A program made the position numbers and the translations under genes. Shown here piece after piece: positions 18,057 through 27,571 of a stretch of 61,586 nucleotides of DNA (position 1 is the stretch's first letter; each line of letters begins with the position of its first letter). The notes under the pieces are model-generated. The model had not been told where the DNA came from and made no database searches. It was given only the letters and a program-made list of their open reading frames with translations. Source of the stretch: an uncultured Candidatus Melainabacteria bacterium. Its GTDB lineage: Bacteria > Cyanobacteriota > Vampirovibrionia > Gastranaerophilales > Gastranaerophilaceae. The stretch spans positions 1-61,586 of the forward strand of contig CAMDYM010000003.1 of NCBI GenBank assembly GCA_945910425.1, given 5' to 3'.

Positions 18057-18524
18057 TGTGAGTAAGTATATTTATAAGTCTTCTTATGCAAATAAATCCG
18101 CAAACGGCCCGTTTTTGTCAGCAATACGGGCCGCCACAGCACCGTTTACTGCAAGCTCTAAACCCGGCTTAACGACATTATTTACACCATTTGCCACACT
18201 TGCAACCTGTGCTGCTGAAACCTTGTAATTATATCCCAGACTTGCCAAAATTTTATTTGTTTCGTCTGCAATATTTTTATCTTCTACATTATATTTACCA
18301 AATTCTGTTCTATATAAATTTTGAGCATTTTTTGTCAATAAATCCGTATCGTTTTCTAAACCGATAAACTCTTGTGTTGATACTTTATCAGCTTCTTTAG
18401 TTTCTTCTTTTTTTTCTACCTGTTTTGAAGCACCTGCACCAACTAAGATATTATAGTTGTTATAGCTATTATTGAATTTGTTAAATTCGATTGCCATTTC
18501 ATTTCTCCTTATGTTTTACTCACA
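18057..18524. repeat. Short inverted pair TGTGAGTAA flanking the orphan gene
   Basis: TGTGAGTAA lies at 18057-18065 and its exact complement TTACTCACA at 18516-18524. The two copies lie just outside the stop and just upstream of the Shine-Dalgarno of the gene between them. The neighbouring orphan gene has the same arrangement. Confidence 0.6.
18084..18497 (-). CDS. Orphan Cys-free protein of unknown function (1)
   Basis: The 137-residue protein has an Asn/Tyr-rich start (MAIEFNKFNNSYNNYN), a Lys/Glu-rich linker and a C-terminal region with Ala/Val-rich helices ending DKNGPFADLFA. There is no Cys, signal peptide or membrane span. The VANGV piece is shared with the 11604-11984 protein. The ATG has AAGGAG at good spacing. 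The gene is a self-contained unit: TGTGAGTA, Shine-Dalgarno, CDS, TTACTCACA, terminator. No known family is recognised; the N-terminus is like those of other lineage proteins here. Confidence 0.6.
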   Translation of the reverse strand: MAIEFNKFNNSYNNYNILVGAGASKQVEKKEETKEADKVSTQEFIGLENDTDLLTKNAQNLYRTEFGKYNVEDKNIADETNKILASLGYNYKVSAAQVASVANGVNNVVKPGLELAVNGAVAARIADKNGPFADLFA

Positions 18525-18604
18525 TTACAAGTTACGGCATATTGTTTAAGAATCTTTAGTAATTTGGCTAAAAATCTTTGTTTTTTGTTACATTGCTTAA
18601 CAAA

Positions 18605-18631
18605 ATAAAAGAGCCGATAAATTATCGGCTC
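18605..18631 (-). terminator. Terminator after the orphan gene 18667-19131
   Basis: GAGCCGAT and ATCGGCTC (18611-18631) form a perfect 8-bp stem, followed on the minus strand by TTTTATTTTG. Confidence 0.85.
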
Positions 18632-18642
18632 TAAATTTTATA

Positions 18643-19156
18643 TGTGAGTAAATTTTTTATTCGATATTATGCTAATTGGTTTTGAGCAAAATTTGCTTCG
18701 AATGCTTCATCTAAGAAATTTGCATATTTAGCGAAATTATTTTCAATCATTGGACGATTAGTATGTTGCTCTGCATAAGATGCAATTGCCTCATCAGATG
18801 TTCCAATTGTATTTAAAAGTAAATCTGCCAAATCATAATTTGCTTCTTTTACATCTCCGATTACATGAGTCGGAGCATTTGGAAACATTGCTTGTGTTTC
18901 TGTAAGTGCCAATTCTTCTACACTTACTTTAGGTGAAATTTTAACACCCATAGAAGCATAAGGACTCATTTTATCTAAGTCAGCTCTATCAATTTGGGCT
19001 GTATCACGAACTAAATCTATCGGTTGTGAAGTTTTAACTTCATTTGATTTACCAACATTGTTTGCTTTTCCGGCTTGATTAAAATTAAAAATCGGACTGT
19101 TTCCGCCAATTCTTCCATCAAATGATACCATAATCGAATCTCCTTTTGTACTCACA
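18643..19156. repeat. Second TGTGAGTA inverted pair flanking an orphan gene
   Basis: TGTGAGTAA at 18643-18651 and GTACTCACA at 19148-19156 flank the gene as in the neighbouring unit; eight of nine bases are complementary. Confidence 0.6.
18667..19131 (-). CDS. Orphan Cys-free protein of unknown function (2)
   Basis: The protein (154 residues from the ATG at 19131) starts MVSFDGRIGGNSPIFNFNQ, is acidic and Asn/Ala-rich, and has helical C-terminal segments ending FAQNQLA. It has no Cys, signal peptide or membrane span. The ATG at 19131 is chosen because AAAGGAG lies just upstream; an in-frame start eight codons earlier is less likely. It has its own terminator and the same flanking 8-9 base repeats as the neighbouring orphan gene, although the two proteins are not obviously homologous. 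Function unknown. Confidence 0.6.
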   Translation of the reverse strand: MVSFDGRIGGNSPIFNFNQAGKANNVGKSNEVKTSQPIDLVRDTAQIDRADLDKMSPYASMGVKISPKVSVEELALTETQAMFPNAPTHVIGDVKEANYDLADLLLNTIGTSDEAIASYAEQHTNRPMIENNFAKYANFLDEAFEANFAQNQLA

Positions 19157-19314
19157 TACTATTTAGTTTTTCTTAAATCATCCTATTAAGATTTTCCATC
19201 TCGTATATATATAAAGTATTTCATCATGAAATAATTGCGCAAAAGGATTGAATTGTTAAGATTTCTTAATAATTTTAACAAAAAACATCTTTATAAAGGA
19301 TTTTACCCCTACCC

Positions 19315-21117
19315 CTAATCTTCATCAAGGCTCAATACAGCCATAAATGCTTCTTGCGGAACTTCTACACTTCCGACAGATTTCATACGTTTTTTACCTT
19401 TTTTCTGTTTTTCAAGAAGCTTACGTTTACGGGAAATATCACCGCCGTAACATTTAGCAAGTACGTTTTTACGCATTGCCTTAATCGTTGTTCTTGCAAT
19501 AACTCTGCCGCCGATTGCCGCCTGTACGGGAACTTCAAACAACTGACGCGGAATAATTTCTTTTAATTTGGTTGTCAGTTTTTGACCTATATAGAATGCA
19601 CTGTCCTCGTGACAAATTACGGATAACGCGTCAACAACTTCGCCTGAAAGCATTATATCAAGTTTTACAAGTTTTGAACGTTTGTACTCGCTAAACTCAT
19701 AATCCAAACTTGCATAACCTTTTGTTCTTGATTTTAATTGGTCATAAAAGTCTGTAATAACTTCACTTAACGGAATTTCATAAGCTAAATCAACACGAAC
19801 TTTATCAAGATAAGTCATATTAATAAATATACCGCGTTTAGTTTGAGCCAAATCCATTAATGTTCCGACAAACTCATTCGGTGTGATAATTTGAACTTTT
19901 ACATAAGGTTCTTCAATATACTCTCGATATTGAGCAGACGGAAGGTTTGCAGGGTTATCGATTTCAACGACTTCACCGTTTGTTTTATGAACCTTGTAAA
20001 CTACAGAAGGCGCCGTTGTAACAAGCGATAAATTATACTCGCGCTCCAATCGTTCTTGAGCAATTTCCATATGGAGCATTCCCAAAAATCCGCAGCGGAA
20101 ACCAAATCCAAGTGCGCTTGATGTTTCAGGTTCAAAAGTTATACTGCTGTCGTTTAGTTTTAACTTTTCCAAAGCCTCTTTTAAATCGCCGTAATCCTCG
20201 TTATCAACGGGATACATGCCTGAAAACACCATTGGTAAAGCTTCTTTGTACCCAGGTAATGCTTCTGTTGCAGGATTTGCAATATTTGTAACAGTATCAC
20301 CTACAAATCTTGTTAATTCTTTAATTGAACCCGCAAAATAACCTACGTCACCACAAGTTAACTTTTTAACGGGAACCCTTGACGGTGTTTGATAACCAAG
20401 TTCAACAACTTCGTATTCCTTACCTGATGCCATAAATCTGATTTTATCACCTAACGAGATACTTCCGTCAACAACCTTAAAATAACAAACCGTTCCCAAA
20501 TATTGGTCATAAACACTGTCAAAAACAAGTGCTCTAAGTGGTTTATCGGAATTATCTACAGGAGCAGGAATATAATTTACAACAGCTTCCAAAACATCTT
20601 CTATTCCTTCGCCTGTTTTTGCACTGACAGGAATTGCCATAGACGCATCAATTCCCAAAATTTCTTCAATTTCCTGTCTTACACGTTCAACATCAGCCGA
20701 GGGAAGGTCGATTTTATTGATTACAGGAATAATTTCCAAATCCTGCTCAATCGCAAGATAAACATTTGCTAATGTTTGGGCTTCAACCCCCTGAGTGGCG
20801 TCAACAATAAGTAAAGCACCTTCGCAAGCAGCTAAAGAACGTGAAACCTCGTAAGAAAAATCCACGTGTCCCGGGGTATCAATCAGGTTAAGTTCGTAAT
20901 TTTTACCGTCAGATGCTGTATAATTCATTCTTGCAGCATTTAATTTAATAGTAATACCGCGTTCGCGTTCGATATCCATTGAATCCAACAACTGTTCCTG
21001 CATATCACGCTGAGCAACAGTTCCTGTTTTTTCCAAAAGTCTGTCGGCTAAAGTTGATTTTCCGTGGTCAATGTGGGCAATTATACAAAAATTTCTTACG
21101 TTATCTCTTGTTTTCAT
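19315..21117 (-). CDS. lepA: Elongation factor 4 (LepA)
   Basis: LepA is a ribosomal GTPase that acts on stalled or mistranslocated ribosomes. The 600-residue protein has the G1 loop [16 protein letters not shown], switch region RERGITIK, G3 [12 protein letters not shown] and G4 NKIDLPSA. The LepA-specific C-terminal domain contains [20 protein letters not shown]. Length and domain order are normal. The gene is monocistronic as far as can be seen. Confidence 0.97.
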   Translation of the reverse strand: MKTRDNVRNFCIIAHIDHGKSTLADRLLEKTGTVAQRDMQEQLLDSMDIERERGITIKLNAARMNYTASDGKNYELNLIDTPGHVDFSYEVSRSLAACEGALLIVDATQGVEAQTLANVYLAIEQDLEIIPVINKIDLPSADVERVRQEIEEILGIDASMAIPVSAKTGEGIEDVLEAVVNYIPAPVDNSDKPLRALVFDSVYDQYLGTVCYFKVVDGSISLGDKIRFMASGKEYEVVELGYQTPSRVPVKKLTCGDVGYFAGSIKELTRFVGDTVTNIANPATEALPGYKEALPMVFSGMYPVDNEDYGDLKEALEKLKLNDSSITFEPETSSALGFGFRCGFLGMLHMEIAQERLEREYNLSLVTTAPSVVYKVHKTNGEVVEIDNPANLPSAQYREYIEEPYVKVQIITPNEFVGTLMDLAQTKRGIFINMTYLDKVRVDLAYEIPLSEVITDFYDQLKSRTKGYASLDYEFSEYKRSKLVKLDIMLSGEVVDALSVICHEDSAFYIGQKLTTKLKEIIPRQLFEVPVQAAIGGRVIARTTIKAMRKNVLAKCYGGDISRKRKLLEKQKKGKKRMKSVGSVEVPQEAFMAVLSLDED

Positions 21118-21220
21118 AACTATGATTATATATGAAAAATATCTGTTGTAAATTCTTAACGGGGAAAGAACATTTAAGTCGGTAAATTCATTACAGAGGG
21201 AATAGGAAACTAATTAACGG

Positions 21221-21249
21221 TAAAGAACTTATTGACTTATTCACTTTTT
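21221..21249. repeat. Dispersed GATAAG-type repeat, copy 1
   Basis: On the minus strand this reads AGTGAATAAGTCAATAAG followed by TTCTTTA. It is close to 35730-35770 and, more distantly, to the minus strand of 31729-31758. Confidence 0.35.
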
Positions 21250-21263
21250 AATACTATTTACCC

Positions 21264-22310
21264 CTAAAAATGCTTGTTGATATAATTATCTGCTCTAACC
21301 CGCGTTTCTAAGTATTTTGTTAATTCCTTATCAATCGGGTCGTTATCATCTTTCAGGTTTTGGTAAGTTAAAAGTGACACTCCCATATTCAAAAACTCTG
21401 ATTGCGGTATTACAATTTTTCGCGCAGAATCATACGGGTTTGAGATAATTATATTACCGCCAAAGGTTCCTTCTACCGCATATTCATGATGTGGGGTAAA
21501 TCTGCAATCTTTACCGGTTAAAGTTTTAACAGATATTTCCTTATCTACCCCAAAAGAGGCTGCGTATTTTTTGTTATCAAGTGAATATTTCTCCAAAAAT
21601 TCGGTGAGTTTCTCTTTATTATCTTTAAAAAGAACTTCGCCTGTTTGAGGATTTTTTGCACCTGTTGCAGAAATTCCGCAAGCTTCTTTACCTGTCAAAA
21701 GGTAATATAACTGTGCACCTGCTCCGCCTTCTGTCGGAGAGTTTTTATTAACAAGAATTTTTGCATAATTCGGTAAATCTTTTCCTGTTTTTCCTTCCGC
21801 GATTTCATTTTTAAGCTTTTTCATTGCTATTTCAAACAACAAAACATCCGCATCACCTGTTGCATATTTCTTTTCCTGAACCCCGTCAGGGCTTGTAATT
21901 GTTTCATTAGCTGCTTTATTAAATTCTTCTTCTGTTATTGTATATGATTTATTTGCACCTTTAAACTTAACGGTAACTGTTCCGTCTTCGTTTTTGGTAA
22001 TTGCGTTTTTTATAATATCAGTACCAATCGGAGTCACCGCAAGCGATTTTAATCCTGATAATAACCAGCAATCCCCTACTGCTCCTTGTTTAAAATCACC
22101 TATAAATCCGTTAGAATTGGACATTTTAACGGTATAACTGCCCAAAAACGGTCGGTTCATACTTGATAAGACATCAAGTGATGCCCAAATTCTTTCAGGA
22201 TTTTGCTGTATCGGTATATTAAAAGGCGCTGTTACAGGCTGCTCAAGAGCGCTTAACTGCCTTCTGCGCCGTAAAGCTTCAATATTATTGAAACCGACAT
22301 TATTTTGCAT
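21264..22310 (-). CDS. Calpain-like (family C2) cysteine protease
   Basis: The protein (348 residues from ATG 22310) has a papain-fold calpain catalytic triad. Cys81 lies in GAVGDCWLLSGLKSL, His275 in TPHHEYAVEG and Asn291 in IISNPYDSARK. These match the calpain C, H and N motifs. No EF-hand or C2 domain follows, and there is no signal peptide. The N-terminus MQNNVGFNNIEALRRRR resembles other short Asn-rich starts in this window. The start is uncertain: an ATG at 22370 adds 20 residues, and neither has a strong Shine-Dalgarno. It is divergent from a GGDEF gene. Substrate unknown. Confidence 0.8.
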   Translation of the reverse strand: MQNNVGFNNIEALRRRRQLSALEQPVTAPFNIPIQQNPERIWASLDVLSSMNRPFLGSYTVKMSNSNGFIGDFKQGAVGDCWLLSGLKSLAVTPIGTDIIKNAITKNEDGTVTVKFKGANKSYTITEEEFNKAANETITSPDGVQEKKYATGDADVLLFEIAMKKLKNEIAEGKTGKDLPNYAKILVNKNSPTEGGAGAQLYYLLTGKEACGISATGAKNPQTGEVLFKDNKEKLTEFLEKYSLDNKKYAASFGVDKEISVKTLTGKDCRFTPHHEYAVEGTFGGNIIISNPYDSARKIVIPQSEFLNMGVSLLTYQNLKDDNDPIDKELTKYLETRVRADNYINKHF

Positions 22311-22471
22311 ACAACTATACCTACAATTACCTACATATTTATAAACAAATTTTTTCAGTAATAATTGCATATTTTTAAATTTTTATTGAGTTTTGTAAAT
22401 AAACTCTTTAAATCTTAAAGTTTTAGAATTATATTGTCGAATATAATCTTGTGAAGAGAAAGAGAGCTTTT

Positions 22472-23131
22472 ATGGTCGAAGATTTGGAAGAAATGTCATT
22501 TACCATTCCTGACAATGTTTTAGACGAAATTCAACAAAACATTCAGGATATTATAAATAATTTTGATATTCCGAAAGAAAATAAACTGGAAGTTATCAAA
22601 CAAATTAATTTTATGTATACAAGATCAAAATATCTTTCTTCAACCGATGAATTAACGGGGCTTTTTAACAGAAGAAGTTTTGACAGTACTTTTGAAAAAG
22701 AATTTCAAAGGACTCAACGATACAAAAACAACTTAACTCTTGTAATTTTTGATATTGATTATTTCAAAAAAGTAAATGACACATACGGGCATCAATGCGG
22801 TGATTATATTTTAAAAGAAATATCTAACGCTGCATTACAAACATTTAGAAAAACAGACACCGTTTTCCGTATCGGAGGGGAAGAATTTGCGGTAATTTTA
22901 ACAGAAACAGATATAAATCAGTCTAAAATTCCATTAGAAAGATTTAGAAAAACCGTTGAAACACTTGATTTAACTTATCAAAACGAAAAAATAAATGTTA
23001 CGGTAAGCCTTGGAGCTTGTCAATATAAAGAAGGTTTTACAAATAAAAGTAAGTTTATGGAGTTAACAGATAAAGCCTTATATGAAGCTAAAAACACAGG
23101 CAGAAACAAATGTGTTTTTACCACTCTTTAA
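22472..23131 (+). CDS. Diguanylate cyclase (GGDEF domain)
   Basis: The protein (219 residues from ATG 22472) has a short helical N-terminal region (about 1-55) and one GGDEF domain. Motifs are TDELTGLFNRRSFD, FDIDYFKKVNDTYGHQCGD for metal and substrate binding, and FRIGGEEFAVILTE. RKTD sits five residues before GGEEF and is a canonical I-site. It should make cyclic di-GMP from two GTP. No sensor domain is present, so input probably comes through a partner. A GTG at 22451 would add seven residues, but only the ATG has a purine-rich GAGAG upstream. Its end overlaps the next, convergent gene by 14 bases. Confidence 0.88.
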   Translation: MVEDLEEMSFTIPDNVLDEIQQNIQDIINNFDIPKENKLEVIKQINFMYTRSKYLSSTDELTGLFNRRSFDSTFEKEFQRTQRYKNNLTLVIFDIDYFKKVNDTYGHQCGDYILKEISNAALQTFRKTDTVFRIGGEEFAVILTETDINQSKIPLERFRKTVETLDLTYQNEKINVTVSLGACQYKEGFTNKSKFMELTDKALYEAKNTGRNKCVFTTL

Positions 23132-24335
23132 CGTCAAGAGATAGGATTTTTTGAAACTTTAACCAGCCTGTTACAACATGTTGAACGTTATCAATTCTTA
23201 TAACACTGGCGTTTGGTGTAACTCCTGCTTTAACCCAGTTAGCTGAATTTGGCAGACCGCCTGCCTGTTCTCCTGTTTTTACCTGAACTTTACTTAAAAA
23301 CATACACCCAATTGAAAGTGATTTATATATAATCTTTTTCAAAGCATCACTTGTAGTACAAAAATAAATTGAAGCTAAGCCTTCCATATAAGTTCCCAGA
23401 CTGCAAGGCATAATATTATCCTGAAAAGCTCCGCAGTAACTGTTATTTACGTTTGTAATCTGTTTACTTAACAACGGTATCGCCATTTGCTCGGCATAAC
23501 TTTCATATAAAGATTTTTCTTCCATACTTACAAGGTTATTTTTGATAAGTTTCTCCATTGCAAGCACAGACCAATGATCAAAAGGGATTTCAAAATCAAG
23601 TTTTTTTCTGGTTTTTGCAATATATTCTAAAGTTTTTTTAGCTCCGTCAAGCCATTTTTGCTGAGGGTCTGCTTCATATAAATATACAAGTCCTGCTGCG
23701 GCTTCCCCCGGATAAAATATTGCCTGCGCTTCTTTATCAATTTGTTTGGTTTTTAAATCTAAATAAGCATAAATATTACCGTCTTCATTTTGCAAAGATA
23801 ATATAAATTCACCTAAACCCTGTAAAACCTCTAACTTTATCTCACCGTCTTTATAAAGGTTAGATAACGCGCATAATGCAACTCCGGCACTTCCTGATTT
23901 TGCTATAGGAAATTTTATTTTTTCTTCCTCAGGTATAGATATTACAACGTATTTATTTTGACCGAGTTTTTTTACATAACGTTCTATAAAATATTTGGAA
24001 GATTTTACACGTTCTTCGTAATATTTTTTGACTAACCCGTATTTTTCATACATATACATTGAATAAAGAGTTCCTGCATGGCGCAAAGAGTTGTATAAAG
24101 TATTATCGTATGTTATATCAGAGTTAATATTTTTTCTATATTCAAATCTGCCGTCTTCTAAAATGCATCGATTAATATAACCCATAGACATACTGATTTC
24201 GTGATAATACGGCAAATCTTTAGTATTTTCATGAGTATTTTTCTTTGCATCTTTGTATAGTATCGATACAAAAATAGCAATTAACGTTAAAAATATTGTC
24301 GGAATGTATACTGTCGGTGTTGATATATCAAACAT
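23118..24335 (-). CDS. Membrane-anchored alpha/alpha-toroid protein, glycosidase-like fold
   Basis: The 405-residue protein has one N-terminal membrane segment (about 10-26) and a large helical domain. Repeated helix pairs with aromatic and Gly/Ala turns (YPGEAAAGLVYLYEADPQQK, HWSVLAMEKL, SGSAGVALCALSNLY) suggest a six-hairpin or terpenoid-cyclase-like toroid, as in some glycoside hydrolases and polysaccharide lyases. I cannot assign a catalytic pair with confidence. It would face the periplasm. It lies downstream of, but separated from, the emr genes. Confidence 0.55.
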   Translation of the reverse strand: MFDISTPTVYIPTIFLTLIAIFVSILYKDAKKNTHENTKDLPYYHEISMSMGYINRCILEDGRFEYRKNINSDITYDNTLYNSLRHAGTLYSMYMYEKYGLVKKYYEERVKSSKYFIERYVKKLGQNKYVVISIPEEEKIKFPIAKSGSAGVALCALSNLYKDGEIKLEVLQGLGEFILSLQNEDGNIYAYLDLKTKQIDKEAQAIFYPGEAAAGLVYLYEADPQQKWLDGAKKTLEYIAKTRKKLDFEIPFDHWSVLAMEKLIKNNLVSMEEKSLYESYAEQMAIPLLSKQITNVNNSYCGAFQDNIMPCSLGTYMEGLASIYFCTTSDALKKIIYKSLSIGCMFLSKVQVKTGEQAGGLPNSANWVKAGVTPNASVIRIDNVQHVVTGWLKFQKILSLDVKEW

Positions 24336-24388
24336 AGTAAAATTATACCAAACTAATTAAAATTAATAATAAAGCATTTGTATGATTT

Positions 24389-25963
24389 TTAAGCTTCTTT
24401 ATTCTTTTTGAACAAGAATAACAGCGGAATAAGCATAAAACATAACACCCCAAAAATTCTGAATGAATCCATAAACGCCCATAAGCTTGATTGTTTTAAA
24501 AGTGTTCCGTATTGAGAATATTCAGCCATGTGTTTAGCGACTGTTATATGAGTATATTGAGATAATGCCGCAGTTGTGGTTTGAACTCTTTCAACAAAAA
24601 TCGGGTTTAAATCATTTAGCTTTCCAACCATCATATATTGGTGAACTTGTGAAAATCTTGTTATCATAGTTGCAACTAAAGATGTTCCGATTGCACTACC
24701 GATGTTTTTTAGTAAGTTTTGAAGCCCTGTAGCATTTGTCATTTGAACATTTGATATTGTTTCCATTGAAAGATTAATAATAGGAACAAAAGATAATCCC
24801 ATACCAAGCCCCATAATAAAGTTTGGAATCATAATATTGATATTAGATATTTGCAGGTTCAAAAATCCTAAGATAACACCCGCAACTCCAAGGAAAAATA
24901 ATCCGACAGCTACAAGTATTCTTTTATCGACTTTATCGGCAATAAACGCGCAAATAACAGTTGCAGTCATACACCCAACACCTCTTGGCATCATGGAAAA
25001 TCCGCTTAAAAACGCCGTATAACCCATCATACTTTGCAAAAACTGAGGTAAAATAGCTAAAGAAGCGTACAATACCGCCTGCATAACAACCTGAATTATT
25101 GTCCCGATAACAAAATTTCTATCTTTAAAAACACTTAAATCTACAAGAGTATTTTTTCTTACAATTTGAGAAACAAAAAAACAAATTCCCGAAATACAGG
25201 AAATGCCAAACAACCAACAAATCCAAGTTGCATTGAACCAATCCGCATTGTTACCCTTATCAAAAAATACCTGCAAACATAATAACCAAACAGCCAGGAA
25301 GAAAAATCCCAAACCATCAATTTTTACACCTTTTTGACGGTGAGAATACGGCGGATTAAACAAAAGTTTTTGAGATAAAACAGCCGCAACACAACCAAAA
25401 GGTACGTTAATATAGAAAATCCACGGCCAAGTCCAGTTATCGGTAATCCAACCGCCTAAAACAGGTCCCACAATTGGTGCGACAATGATACCCATACCAA
25501 AAATTGCCATTGCCGTTCCGCGTTTTTCTTTCGGAAAACTTTCCATCATAACAGCTTGCGAGATAGGTAAAATTCCACCTCCGCCTGCACCTTGTAATAT
25601 TCTGAAAAGAACCATTTGACCAAGGTTTTGCGCCATACCACAAAGCATTGATGCTAACGTAAATAATAATATACTGATTACAAAAAAGTTTTTACGTCCG
25701 AAAAGTTTACTAAAAAAGTCAACAGACGGAATTACAATTCCGCTGGCAATCAAGTAACTTGTTAATATCCACATACTCTCGTCACGCGTAGCAGAAAAGC
25801 TTCCTGCCATATGCGGTAAAGCTACGTTTGCAATAGTACCGTCAAGTACGTAGATAAATACAGCTAACATTGTCGGGATTGCTGATATCCACGGATTTTC
25901 AGGTAAATACTTATTCTCATCATCCATAGCTTGAGAATCTTGTTTTATAACTTCTTCTGACAT
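24389..25963 (-). CDS. emrB: EmrB-type multidrug efflux MFS transporter (DHA2, 14 spans)
   Basis: The 524-residue protein has about 14 hydrophobic spans. DHA2 features include VLDGTIANVALPHMAGSF in span 1, WILTSYLIASGIVIPSVDFF, the motif-A-like loop KLFGRKNFFV and the motif-C region GMGIIVAPIVGPVLGGWIT. It exports hydrophobic drugs, driven by protons. It lies 12 bases downstream of emrA in the marR-emrA-emrB operon. A TolC-type gene is divergent, so a tripartite pump across both membranes is expected. Confidence 0.92.
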   Translation of the reverse strand: MSEEVIKQDSQAMDDENKYLPENPWISAIPTMLAVFIYVLDGTIANVALPHMAGSFSATRDESMWILTSYLIASGIVIPSVDFFSKLFGRKNFFVISILLFTLASMLCGMAQNLGQMVLFRILQGAGGGGILPISQAVMMESFPKEKRGTAMAIFGMGIIVAPIVGPVLGGWITDNWTWPWIFYINVPFGCVAAVLSQKLLFNPPYSHRQKGVKIDGLGFFFLAVWLLCLQVFFDKGNNADWFNATWICWLFGISCISGICFFVSQIVRKNTLVDLSVFKDRNFVIGTIIQVVMQAVLYASLAILPQFLQSMMGYTAFLSGFSMMPRGVGCMTATVICAFIADKVDKRILVAVGLFFLGVAGVILGFLNLQISNINIMIPNFIMGLGMGLSFVPIINLSMETISNVQMTNATGLQNLLKNIGSAIGTSLVATMITRFSQVHQYMMVGKLNDLNPIFVERVQTTTAALSQYTHITVAKHMAEYSQYGTLLKQSSLWAFMDSFRIFGVLCFMLIPLLFLFKKNKEA

Positions 25964-25975
25964 TCTTTTTATAAC

Positions 25976-26980
25976 CTACTTAACTTTAACTTTCGGAACA
26001 ACAGACATTCCTGGAACTATATTGTATTTTGAAGAATCAATATCTTCTGTGAATACAATTTTTACAGGTATTCTTTGTACGATTTTTACAAATGAACCAA
26101 CTGCATTTTCCGGTGGAAATAAGCTTGATTTAGCGCCTGATGCTCTTTGTATTGAATCAACTTTTCCTTTAAATACTTTACCCGGATATGTATCAATTTT
26201 GATATCAACAATTTGTCCCGGTTTCATATTAGTTAATTGGTTTTCTTTAAAATTAGCTACAACCCAAACATTTTCAGGTACTAATGTAAATAACGGAGCG
26301 CCTGCTGTTACATACATTCCTTTCTCTACTCTGCGGGAAGATACTGTTCCTGATTGAGGTGCGTAAATTTTTGTATATGATAAATCTAATGCCGCTTTGT
26401 CTTTTACAGCTTTTGCTGTTCTTAAGTTAGCATCAGCAACTGTTTTTCCGCTTTTATCGGAAAATAAAGCCTGATTTGCCTGAGTTAAATTAGCTTGAGC
26501 ACTATCGTATTTTACAACAGCGGCATCATAAGTTTGTTTTGACACTGCACCTTGTTCATAAAGATTTTTATATCTTTCTAAATCTTTTCTGGCTAAATCA
26601 ATATTTGATTGAGCAGCATTTAAGTTAGCTTTTGCATTAGATTGGTCAAGTTTTAATTTTTCATAATTTGAATCAGCTTGCTCCAATTTTATTTTATAAT
26701 CCTCAGGATCAATTACAGCAACCAAATCACCTTCTTTTACAAATTGATTATCTGTAACATAAACTTCTTCAATCTGTCCTGAAACTCGCGGTGCTACATT
26801 TACCATAGTTGTTTCTACGTAAGCATCATCCGTTGATTGATATTGCATTTCTTGGTGAATATATATGCCGGAAAAAATTGCAACAACACTAATAATTACA
26901 GCGAAAATTGCTCTTTTTCTTCCTTTTGGTTTTTGAGTTTTTTCAGTATCTTGTTGTTCCTGAATTTCTTTTTCTTCCAT
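25976..26980 (-). CDS. emrA: EmrA-type membrane fusion protein (HlyD family)
   Basis: The 334-residue periplasmic adaptor has one N-terminal span (about 24-42), a lipoyl half-motif VAPRVSGQIEEVYVTDNQFV, a coiled-coil hairpin (about 100-200, rich in Ala/Asn/Gln/Lys) and the second lipoyl half KIYAPQSGTVSSRRVEKG. A beta-barrel domain with WVVANFKENQLTNMKPGQ follows. It bridges EmrB to an outer-membrane channel. It sits 11 bases after the marR stop and 12 before emrB. Confidence 0.92.
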   Translation of the reverse strand: MEEKEIQEQQDTEKTQKPKGRKRAIFAVIISVVAIFSGIYIHQEMQYQSTDDAYVETTMVNVAPRVSGQIEEVYVTDNQFVKEGDLVAVIDPEDYKIKLEQADSNYEKLKLDQSNAKANLNAAQSNIDLARKDLERYKNLYEQGAVSKQTYDAAVVKYDSAQANLTQANQALFSDKSGKTVADANLRTAKAVKDKAALDLSYTKIYAPQSGTVSSRRVEKGMYVTAGAPLFTLVPENVWVVANFKENQLTNMKPGQIVDIKIDTYPGKVFKGKVDSIQRASGAKSSLFPPENAVGSFVKIVQRIPVKIVFTEDIDSSKYNIVPGMSVVPKVKVK

Positions 26981-26991
26981 GTTTTAACCTC

Positions 26992-27453
26992 TTATATTTT
27001 CATCTCTACTTCTTGTTCTAAACTTTCTCTAAACCTTATGATTAAATCTTTTAATTTTTCTTTGTCTTCATCAGAAAAAACCTTTGGCAAATGACTTATA
27101 TAATCACGCAGTTTATTTGAAGTATCTTCTGTAACAGTTTTACCGATATCAGTCAATTTTACCCGTCTTACTAATCTGTTATTTTTCGTATCAACAAATC
27201 TTTCCACATAACCTTTTTTCTCTAAAGAATCCAATATTCTGCCTGTTGACGGTCTGTCTTTTAATATTATTTTAGCCAATTCTCTTTGGCAAATTCCCTC
27301 ATTTAACATTATAACATCAAGTGCTGAAAATTCGTCAGGCGTTACCGACATGTTTAATTTTTGAAAAACTTGTACACCCAAATACCTGCAATACTTTGCA
27401 GTTTGCTCAAATTGGTAAAATATTGATTCTGTGTAATGTTGACATTTATACAT
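26992..27453 (-). CDS. MarR-family transcriptional regulator
   Basis: The 153-residue protein has the winged-helix plan: dimerisation helices at both ends and DNA-binding residues in LAKIILKDRPSTGRILDSLEKKGYVERF, with the wing KNNRLVRRVKLT. It is the first gene of the marR-emrA-emrB operon and divergent from the TolC-type gene. A perfect 16-base palindrome lies between the two starts, so it probably represses both sides and responds to a pump substrate. Confidence 0.9.
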   Translation of the reverse strand: MYKCQHYTESIFYQFEQTAKYCRYLGVQVFQKLNMSVTPDEFSALDVIMLNEGICQRELAKIILKDRPSTGRILDSLEKKGYVERFVDTKNNRLVRRVKLTDIGKTVTEDTSNKLRDYISHLPKVFSDEDKEKLKDLIIRFRESLEQEVEMKI

Positions 27454-27492
27454 CTTTATATTTAGAATTTTCTCTATGTTGTAAAAATTATG

Positions 27493-27508
27493 TGTTGCAT
27501 TTGCAACA
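27493..27508. promoter_or_regulatory. Palindromic operator between marR-emrAB and the TolC-type gene
   Basis: TGTTGCATTTGCAACA is a 16-base palindrome with a two-base centre. It lies 40 bases upstream of the marR start and 64 upstream of the outer-membrane factor start, where promoters for both directions must sit. MarR proteins bind such sites. Confidence 0.65.
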
Positions 27509-27571
27509 ATATTATGTTATCATACTGTTATAGAAATTGCAAGTAATTATTTTAAAAGAGGATATAAAACA

